Source: Litomosoides sigmodontis | Taxonomy: Eukaryota; Nematoda; Chromadorea; Rhabditida; Onchocercidae | Length of the DNA stretch: 64,000 bases | Assembly: GCA_963070105.1 (NCBI GenBank) | Contig: OY718803.1 | Coordinates: 1,203,501 to 1,267,500, forward strand | Direction of reading: 5' to 3' | Shown: positions 13,960-64,000 of the stretch, one piece after another | Layout of the letters: the number at the start of each line of letters is the position of its first letter | How positions within the stretch are numbered: position 1 is the first letter of the stretch | The notes under the pieces: model-generated | Database searches by the model: none | Told to the model about the DNA's origin: nothing | Seen by the model: the letters and a program-made list of their open reading frames with translations, nothing else | Made by a program: the position numbers and the translations under genes

Positions 13960-14442
13960 TTTCCATTAAAATGAATAAATATCACTCTGCTAAATTAGTC
14001 ATTTAACATCGTCTGTTACTGCTCCAATCTTTCATATTATCAAAAGTAGAAATTAAATATGGATTAGGATTGGAGTGGGGATAATCGAGCGTAGTGAAGT
14101 GTAACTTTTGGCATATTTCACGCTCAAAATACTCCGTGGAGAAGCAAATAAGCACACAATAAGACAAAGCCTCATGTCTCACTGCAAACGACGAAATGCG
14201 TCGTTCGCATTGATAATCATTGTGGGATGGATTTCCGCTGTTATTTGTTTTCTGTTGCAAACAATCGTTTGAGAACGAAATGAATACAGGCGGCTGAGAT
14301 GATTGAAATGACAGAATGAGAGTTGAGATGATGAGTGCTCTCCTCACCGCCTTCTCCGCCATTCTCATCTACCTGCGTTACTTGTGCGAAGCGAACAGCC
14401 TGTTCGTTCTCTTCTTCATTTGCATAATTGTTTGCAACAGAA

Positions 14443-14497
14443 AACGTTCACGTTACGTTCACGTCACGTTCACGTTACGCTCATCTTTCACGTTACC
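14443..14497. promoter_or_regulatory. ACGT-rich motif cluster about 0.5 kb upstream of ada-2
   Basis: Within about 55 bp, CGTTCACGTTA-type units recur: ACGTT or ACGTC cores appear seven times, including CACGTTACG twice. CpG is otherwise scarce here. The place, between divergent genes, suits a cluster of bHLH or bZIP sites, but an ordinary short tandem repeat would look the same. Confidence 0.4.
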
Positions 14498-16721
14498 AGT
14501 ACAAGAATTATTATTTTAGGTGTTGTAAAAATTTGTAGTGTTTCCAGATGAGAAGTTTTTGTTGCTTTACATTTTGATGCATAAAACATTAGTTACTAAT
14601 TAGTTATCGTGACCTTTACGTCACGCCTATTATTTCTCATACGTTACTCGTTTCCTTCAAATTCACTGTTGCAAGAATTAAAAAATTCATTTTCTAAAAT
14701 AAGGGAACAGAGTATGATCGTTGCCAGATTTGGTAGTGCGATCTCGAAGCTCAAGCTTCTGCTATACATTTAGACTTTTACGAAGAAATAGCATTATATA
14801 TTGGTTTTTTGTTTAGAAAGTAAATTTTTCTACAAAATTTAACTATGAAATTGATTGAATAAATCTGAACATTTATACTGTAAAGAATTAATTAAAATTG
14901 AACATTTGGAGTAATTTAAAAAAAAAAAAACTTTCCTTTCTTCCTCTTTTGTTTGTTTTCTTTTTTGCAAACATAGCAAAGGATGGTGCTAAGGTGGTGC
15001 ATAATGAAAAAGCTCAATGGAAAAACTTTCTTGCAACTGTTCACTCGCCGCTTCGATCTTCCAAAAATTTTTCAATTTCCACTACTTTCCTTCCCTTCTC
15101 TCTCTCTCTCTCTTTCTTTCTTCCCCTTCGTCCCTCTCTCTTTCTATTCGATGCTTTTTTATTTTTTAGTTTTCAGTGTTAAATAGATATGATAGAAAAG
15201 GTGAAAACTTTTTCAGACATTATAAAGTTTTTTTTTTAAAGTGAAGCATCAAAAAGTTTTGTGTCGTTTTTGTTGCTTCCTTTTTTTGTGCAAAAATAAA
15301 AATTTCATTAAAATTTTTACGAATATTTCAGGCTTTTAGAAAATGTAACTGTCGAATTTCTGTAGACCAAAGAGCGATGGTATCATGGGAGCTTGTTACA
15401 GCATTGCTAGATTGAATGATTGAATTCTCAAATGTAGAAGTTCAATTTAAAAAAAAAAAATTAAAATAAAATAATCAACAATCGTTGATTGATTATTTTA
15501 ACAGTCATTAATTTGAGGTGGATTTTTTTTTTTTAATAAACTTACTGAGATGCAAATTTTTTTTAAGTTATTGTAAAGTTATGCTAATAATTATAACCAT
15601 ACTTTTATAATTATAACCATAAAAATGAATGAACGGTAGTAATTATTACAATGTAAATTTGTTATTGTGTGTTGTACATGCACTATTAATCCTTGCAAAA
15701 TTATGCATGTATGTATAATCATGATGGTTCTTATTGTTGCAGCATTTATACGCATACAATAAGCAAATAGGTGTAGCAAAAATGAGTACAGCGATAGATA
15801 GACAATACTTGGGTACACATACTTACTTACTTATACATGCAACAGACACATCTTTAATGTCCGTCCCTTAGCAGTGGTGGCAAATCATTTGTGAAGGTGC
15901 GGCGAGCGATCGATAAATTGCAATTTCGTTCTTATCTATTTTTCTAATTCGTTTGTCTAAGGTTGTTTGGTTGGATACTTTTTTGCTTTCCAAAGTCATT
16001 TTCATTTATTTCTTCTTCCTGCGAAGCTTTCTCCATTCTATTATTGCCTGCCTCTTTTCACTTAAAAGTTCTAATAAAAAATTTTTGTGCTGTAATTTTC
16101 CAATTTATCGAGTGAATTTTTATTCTGTCTTTGAATACAAAGGGGAAAACAACAGAAACAAAAACAAAGAAAGAATGAGAATGAACGAGTAATTTTATAA
16201 TAACAGTAAATTAAATGATTAATTTTTAATATTTATTCTGTTTTTCAAATGTTTTTTTCATTCTGTTATATGTATATATTTAAATAATATTTGTTATTTA
16301 ATGAATTAAAGTAATGTTTTTTTTTCTTTGCTTCTATAATTTCTATCAGTAAATAACACTTTGATCTTTGAGTGTAGCAAAGAGCAAATATTGGGCGTAT
16401 TAGGTGGACAGATATAACATACGGATTAGTCGGAGCATATTCAAGTCACTCATTCATTAATTCATTTGTAGTTAAAAATAGTAACATTGCTGGTTGAACC
16501 ATTGTCGATCTATTTCAACTTAACAAATCAATCATTGCGTTTTTTTTTCGTTCATTGATAGTCATGATTCGCTTATGCCTTTTTTCCTTGTTTTTTTTTT
16601 GTTTGTTGCTTCCCTCGAGCGCTGCCATAATATTTCTAAAATTCATTTTAATTGACGAATGTAATCCGGTTCATGTCTTTCGGGCTTCTCGCAACAGAGC
16701 TCTAAAATAACATTCCTGAAA

Positions 16722-16722
16722 C

Positions 16723-16775
<53 letters not shown>

Positions 16776-16908
16776 ATTATTAATTATTAATTATTAATTA
16801 TTAATTATTAATTATTAATTATTAATTATTAATTATTAATTATTAATTATTAATTATTAATTATTAATTATTAATTATTATTAATTATTACTATTACTAT
16901 TATTATTA
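16722..16908. repeat. ATT/ATC triplets grading into a 7-bp TTAATTA minisatellite
   Basis: Starts with ATT and ATC triplets (16722-16770), then about 15 near-perfect copies of the heptamer TAATTAT (about 16770-16878), ending in degenerate ATT triplets. It lies about 330 bp upstream of the ALT start codon. Confidence 0.95.
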
Positions 16909-17223
16909 GTGTTTTTAAATGTGTTTAATCAATCATTCCTCTCATAATTTATCCAATCGTTTTTCTCTTTACCTCTTTCATTTCCACAATTTTATTTTGC
17001 ATTTATTTGCTAACATTGTTAGATGAAAGAAATAATTGTGTTAGCAATTGTTTGCATTGCAAGTGACAATAGTGTTTGGCTGATAAGCAAACGTTGGAAG
17101 CAAATAGTCGTAGTGTGTGATATTTTCCTTTCTAGCATTTGTCAAAGTAAATGTGCGATGAATTGCTATTGCATTGTGCGTAGTAGTGATGCGTTAAAGT
17201 GCGGTAAAATTTGCAATTAATTA

Positions 17224-17234
17224 TTTCAATTTAG
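17224..17234 (+). promoter_or_regulatory. Possible spliced-leader acceptor of the alanine aminotransferase gene
   Basis: TTTCAATTTAG ends one base before the ATG at 17236. It resembles a nematode 3' splice site, though TTTAG is weaker than TTTCAG. It could receive a spliced leader, or could be the acceptor of an unseen 5' non-coding exon. Confidence 0.45.
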
Positions 17235-17235
17235 A

Positions 17236-22587
<5,352 letters not shown>

Positions 22588-22907
22588 ATATTATTCAGCA
22601 TATTGTGTGTAGTAAACATTTGTCGATAGTTCGGAAATGAACTGTTGAATTAGTTCATTATGTTATATCATAATTATTCCTTTAAAACTTTTGCGTTAAT
22701 TTTTGGTTGATTGTTTTGATGCAATTTCAATTATTTTATTATGAAAAACTGGTGTCTTAAAGGCTGTTCCTCTATTTCAATATTTCAATATTTTCTCTAT
22801 TTCAATATTTTCCTCTTCTTGCGCTCGACTCGTTGAGCAAATAATTGCTAAATTCAGAGTTAGTAAATTTATGTGAAACACTCAGCACAGCTCAATAAGT
22901 TTTTCAA

Positions 22908-22913
22908 AATAAA
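22908..22913 (+). terminator. Candidate polyadenylation signal of the ALT gene
   Basis: AATAAA about 320 nt after the ALT stop codon, the first canonical hexamer on this strand that I found downstream. The 3' UTR would be longish for a nematode, so a variant signal nearer the stop is possible. Confidence 0.35.
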
Positions 22914-24333
22914 AGCATTGAGTGAATTCAGTTTTTGTCATATCACTTATGTCATATCACTTATGGAAAATGCAGCGTTTTTTTTTAGATGAAAACAATC
23001 TCAGATTAAAGGTGGCGATTTTTTAGAAATTCACTGCCTTGCTGATAATTTGATAATGTAATGAAATGACCCTAGACGTACGCTAAAACAAATCTTTGAT
23101 ACTTTAATGGGTACAAATTTCAACATACAAACTTACTTCCACTGCAGTTGGACCACAATAACATTTGCATAATTGCTTTCATCATAGAGAAATAATTACG
23201 TTGGGATAATTAAATGATAAATACATATGGTGAAGCGATGAAATTACTATAATAATTCAGAAATATACATTACTGCTACAAACAGATGTAATTTTCCAGC
23301 AAAAAAATTTTAACCTTTCTTTAATGAACTACTCCGTAATCATTTTAAGAGAGGGAAAATTACATTGCATTTTCAACATTTTTAAAAGCCGAAAATTTGA
23401 ATATTTAACATAGAAGTATGAAAGGAAATTTTACTCTCTTACACAACAGTTTAAAGAATTAATTGCTAATATGTATTAATGCAACGTTAGTTAACTGTAA
23501 TTAAAAGTTAACTGTAATTAAATCGGTGCAGCAGCGTTCGTTGCACTAAATTTTTAAAATTGTTCATTCTCCAATTATTCATTCTTTAGTTTCGTTTTTC
23601 TGTTGTTTTATTTATTCAATTTTGTTGTTGAACTTGTTTTCTCTTTGAACAAAGAACACATCGTGCTTATTTTCAAGCTGTAAAGTGAAAACATTTAACT
23701 TACAAGTATCAAACTTCTCCTCTATATTACGTATAATTTTCTTCAAACTTAATTTGATGACAAAATTTTGGTCAGAAGAAAAAGTTTTTTTTTTTTTTTT
23801 AAGAAATTTTTCGTTTAAAAATGACGGACGTGTGTGGCATGCTTTTAGCATTTCGAAATTATTTTGATCATATCGTTAATAAGATAAAATTTTTTTAACA
23901 AGAAATTTTAGGCGTATACTGTTGCAGTCACTTCTTTTTGCACTTACTAAATATTTTTACTCAATATCATTTGTTTTTCTGTAAATTAAAGCATTTGAGA
24001 AGTTTTAAAGTTAGTGTGAAAAATTGATTTGTTGTAGAGGAAGAGAGAAATAACAGCAAAAAAAAAATTCTGAGTTTATTCATTTTTTTTTTAAATTTAT
24101 TTTTGATTTTCTCAATTATTTTTTCCTCAATGATAAAATGATGGTTATTTGCAGTAAGCTGTTTGAACGAGAAGAAAATTGTGACAAAATTTCTGTTTTT
24201 TTTTTTGCTTGTTAACATTTCGAAATTATTTTAATCATTTCAATCACAATAATCCGATGATCCAAATCTTTCAGCTCCCAAATTACTTCGCAATAAGTAA
24301 TTCATCATTCATTGTTTCCATCTACGTGTTACG

Positions 24334-24483
24334 TTCATGAAGTTCGATTAGCACTTCTTTTCACTTACGTACGTTGCATTGCGTACGTTTGTCTGCTATT
24401 GCTTTGTGTACACACATATTCATGAAGTTCAGTTGTAATTTTTTGTTATGTTACGTCACATACGCGTGTTGCGTACGTTTGTC
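24334..24483. repeat. Imperfect two-copy duplication with ACGTACGT cores
   Basis: TTCATGAAGTTC occurs at 24334 and 24419, and GCGTACGTTTGTC at 24381 and 24471. The copies are thus offset by 85-90 bp with diverged interiors. The second copy contains TTACGTCACA, and the palindrome TACGTA recurs in both. Confidence 0.75.
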
Positions 24484-25529
24484 ATTTGAATGAAATTCAC
24501 TTTCATTATGGGTAATGTTTTTTTTTTGTTGTTGAAAATTTGAAAATAGGCAAGCAATAATTGATTTGTCTCTTAATGAGATTTACGTATCACATCAGTG
24601 AACGCAAACTTTCAAAATCGTAAGTTTTTTTGAAGCGACAACTATTTTCCTTAACATTCCAATGTCTAACTGCAAACCGTTGACTGATTTATTTCTATTT
24701 TTCAGTAATTAAAGATTTCATTCTTTCTCTCCTTTTTTTTTTTGAGAGAGAAAAAAACAATTTTATGAAACGTGCAAAGTATTAAAGTTTACAGATTCAG
24801 AAAAATTTTTCGCTTCATCCTTAACAGATGCATGAAACTTGCAAATTTTTATGGAATTTGGAAGAGTGGAAAAAATGACGTGGAAAAAAGGAACAGGTGA
24901 AATTGACACTTTTCATCAAGTTAGCAACATCAAAGTGATAGTTGTTAGATGAAATGGAATTAATTTTGAATTAATGGAATTAATTTTTATAATGGAACCA
25001 TAATGGAATTAATTTTTCAGCATTTCCAAGAATTTCTCACTCAACAAAATGCTGAAATAATTCTTTTTGATACTAACAAATATGACAATTCTATTTTCGC
25101 TCTCTCTGCCACCGTTTCAAGAATTTTTAAAAAAATTAATATGCATGAGAAATGTTATTTGCTACCGCAACTACTAAATCATTATTAGCGATGAAATAAT
25201 AAGATATGACAAGAGTTAAAAAGTGAGGAAGTGAAATTTGCTTTCCTTTTGAAATTGTCTTTGCTATGTTTTATTTCCATTTGATGAATTTTTTCCATTA
25301 CTTACTTCATAATTTCTAATTTAATTTAAAATTTTCAAAATTTCTCTTAGCTAAAATTATCTGCTATGGCAGCTATCATTTTACTGTCACAAGTTAAAGA
25401 GTAATTTTATGGGAGAAATATAAAAAAACAAAAGATGTTGTTTTACATTGATATCTTTTTTTATGACTTGAATTTCGCTTTTACTTAAAAGACAAAAGAA
25501 ATAATAAGTAAAGAATAATATTATTACTA

Positions 25530-26020
25530 ACCCGTATCGATACCATTCATTATTATTAATTTGTTATTGTTTTATTGTTATTATTAATTGTTATTAATTA
25601 TTGTTAATTACTATCAAATTATTATTATTAATTACTTTCACTATCACGATTATTACCAGTTATAGCTATTATTACTACCATTGTTATCATTCATCATCAC
25701 CTATTATCATTACCATCTTAATCTATCACCATTATCATCTTAATTATCATCTTAATCTATTGCCATCATTATTTTAATCATCATATTAATCTATTATCAT
25801 TATCATCTTAACTATCATTTTAATCTATTATCATTATCATTTTTAATTATTATCTTGGTCTATCATCGTCTTAATCTATTACCATCATTATTTTAATTAT
25901 CATCATAATCTATTATCATTGTCATCTTAATTATCATTTTAATCTGTCATCGTCATCATCATCTTAATTATCATCTCAATCTATCATTATGATTATCATT
26001 ATCATCTTAATCGTAATCAT
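25530..26020. repeat. Decayed ATT/ATC/ATCTTA trinucleotide zone
   Basis: Degenerate ATT and ATC triplets. From about 25690 a looser higher-order unit appears, roughly ATTATCATCTTAATCTATC, repeated with many changes to about 26010. It resembles an old, point-mutated microsatellite. Confidence 0.85.
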
Positions 26021-26300
26021 CATTCGTGTTTTTCTTGTTTTCACGTACGTTACTAGCCCTAGAATGAGGGACATAATATTTTTCCCTACCTGGCACCCTA
26101 ACATATTTCTTCTTACGGTATTGCATAGGTAAAGATACTGCCGTGGTACACGCCGTTCCTTGATGCTACTGATTGTGGTTGTGCGTTGAAATAATTACGT
26201 AGTTGAAATCATTTTAAAATTTCACATTACATTTTACTGAGCGTTGAAATGATGATGATAACGATGATAGCGACTTTCCAATCCTTTTTTTCTTCTTTAA

Positions 26301-26362
26301 TTAAACGTTAAACGTTAATACACGTTAATACGGTTAAACGTTATTAAACGTTAATACGGTCA
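26301..26362. repeat. Cluster of CGTTAA units upstream of tensin
   Basis: AACGTTAA-type units and two copies of CGTTAATACGGT(T/C)A are packed into about 60 bp. They lie roughly 600 bp before the tensin start codon. This may be a short tandem repeat or a binding-site cluster. Confidence 0.65.
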
Positions 26363-26719
26363 TCAATCGATGGGTAATGTACAACCGATCATTTACAGAT
26401 CGGGTAAAAGTAACATTTATAGCCTTATTTTTTTCATTACGTCACATTTTTTCAGCTCATCTTTTTCACCCCTTCTCTTTGTCCCATCTACTCCTCCTCC
26501 CTTGTCACACTTACTGTCATTTAATTTCATTAAAAATTTTCACAAAAAAAAAATGGGTTGAACCAGGAAGAGGGAGAGAACGAGAGAGGAAGCGAGAGAA
26601 AGAGTGAAAGGAAAAAAAACGAACAGGAAAACAGTATTCTTCATTAAAAGTTCCATCACAATGGTAGCAAATCTTTCGGGTTACAGTTCTCCTCCACCAT
26701 TTCTGCTTTGCACCACCGT

Positions 26720-26874
26720 CGCTGTTGCTGTTTCACTTCGGTTTTTCCTTTCCTACCACCACGTTCACGTCGCTGTTGCTGTTTCACTTCGGTTTTTCCT
26801 TTCCTAGTAACGTACGTGACGTCGGTGTTGCTGTTTCACTTCGGTTTTTCCTTTCCTACCACCACGCTCACCTC
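26720..26874. repeat. 51-52 bp tandem repeat, three copies, in the tensin 5' region
   Basis: The unit begins CGCTGTTGCTGTTTCACTTC and continues with a T-rich part and usually CCACCACG. Copies start at 26720, 26771 and 26823. The spacing is 51 then 52 bp, so a protein frame is not kept across all three. This argues for 5' UTR or promoter DNA rather than coding sequence, although one open frame runs through it into tensin exon 1. Confidence 0.9.
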
Positions 26875-26949
26875 AAATCTTCTCCATTCATCTCTCACTT
26901 CATCGCTTCTGTGCACAAGATTCTTTCCTATCAATGTATTCTTGCTAAA

Positions 26950-63643
<36,694 letters not shown>

Positions 63644-64000
63644 GTAAAATATATATTTTAGATAATTTAAAATGAATTTTTTTCGATTTGCAACAACCGT
63701 ACGAACCACCTAAACGGGCGAATGATATTGAAAAGGTAAAATATATTTTTTAGACAATTTGAAATGAATTTTTCTTTCATTACTCATTTCAATTATATAT
63801 AATAATTACTCATTCTAGTTATTATTCGTTCCTCTTTAAGCATAAATTTGGTTGAAATTTGTAGCATAAACTTTTCGTGCATTTAACTTTTCTATTTTTA
63901 GATAAATTAAATTCTCATGCATTAATTTATTGAAAGTGATAGCAGTAGGGATATATCAGTTCTAATTTATTGTATTAGTTTACTATTAAGGCATCAATTT

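Larger units (their letters stand above)
13951..17235. other. Divergent intergenic region upstream of ada-2 and the ALT gene
   Basis: About 3.3 kb separating two genes transcribed away from each other, so both promoters should lie here. From 14003 to 14500 the DNA is less AT-rich than its surroundings and ends in an ACGT-rich motif cluster. A TTACGTCAC site lies at 14616. A CT-rich tract sits near 15095-15145. The right part holds a TTAATTA array. The overlapping open frames at 14003-14368 (minus) and 14316-14519 (plus) match nothing I recognise. Confidence 0.7.
22588..26949. other. Intergenic region between the ALT gene and tensin
   Basis: About 4.4 kb holding the ALT 3' UTR at its left end and the tensin promoter and 5' UTR at its right. 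It contains an imperfect ACGTACGT-bearing duplication (24.3-24.5 kb), a decayed ATT/ATC triplet zone (25.5-26.0 kb), a CGTTAA cluster (26.30-26.36 kb), a GA-rich stretch (26567-26617) and a 51-bp repeat in three copies. TTACGTCAC occurs at 24451 and 26437. No convincing protein-coding exon is seen. Confidence 0.7.

Noticed and set aside
14003..14368. 121-codon minus-strand frame upstream of ada-2
   Set aside because: No domain recognised, an overlapping + strand frame is equally open, and ada-2 already has a start right behind a splice acceptor. Kept only as less AT-rich upstream DNA.
26036..26190. Minus-strand open stretch of moderate GC content upstream of tensin
   Set aside because: No recognisable protein, and it runs into the decayed ATT/ATC zone; too weak to call.
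63661..63736. Duplicated copy as an extra tensin exon
   Set aside because: The only nearby acceptor leads straight into an in-frame TAA, and reading through the first donor also meets a stop.

Overview
The window is nuclear DNA of a nematode. Its genes are broken into many exons with short GT..AG introns. Acceptors follow the nematode TTTTCAG/TTTTTAG pattern, and one start codon sits directly behind such an acceptor, as expected for spliced-leader trans-splicing. The DNA is very AT-rich and full of microsatellites, and the genes are animal genes with clear C. elegans counterparts. A spirurid, perhaps filarial, nematode fits best, but the species cannot be fixed from sequence alone. No bacterial, viral or transposase coding sequence was recognised.

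Layout. (1) Positions 1-4053, + strand: 3' part of an ASH1/LIN-59-type histone methyltransferase (SET, post-SET, PHD, BAH), entering from the left edge. (2) 4054-9917: convergent intergenic space. (3) 9918-13950, - strand: a complete 13-exon ADA2-type transcriptional adaptor (ZZ finger, SANT, conserved C-terminal motif), 558 aa. (4) 13951-17235: shared divergent upstream region with an ACGT-rich motif cluster and a TTAATTA array. (5) 17236-22587, + strand: a complete 13-exon alanine aminotransferase, 521 aa. (6) 22588-26949: upstream region of the next gene, with several tandem repeats. (7) 26950 to past the right edge, + strand: a tensin, of which 12 exons (903 codons) are visible. They cover an N-terminal extension, the PTP-like and C2 domains, a long Asn/Ser/Thr tract and the start of the disordered middle. 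The SH2 and PTB domains expected of a tensin would lie outside.

The tensin gene takes up more than half of the window, almost all of it intron. The introns hold an unusual amount of tandem repeat. Intron 1 has a 13-bp minisatellite of about 95 copies with higher-order structure. Intron 3 has an uninterrupted (AAT)n array of about 1.57 kb. Other introns have (GT)n, (CA)n and paired (GA)n/(CT)n tracts. Beside the AAT array is a short GC-richer island open on both strands that no gene model here explains. At the right edge, one tensin exon takes its acceptor from a 62-bp tandem repeat, and its last part, donor included, is duplicated.

Two genes (LIN-59 and ADA2) act on chromatin and transcription, one is a metabolic enzyme and one a cytoskeletal/adhesion adaptor. 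Nothing indicates that the four work in one pathway. All exon boundaries were inferred by eye from reading phase, splice consensus and protein-family similarity.
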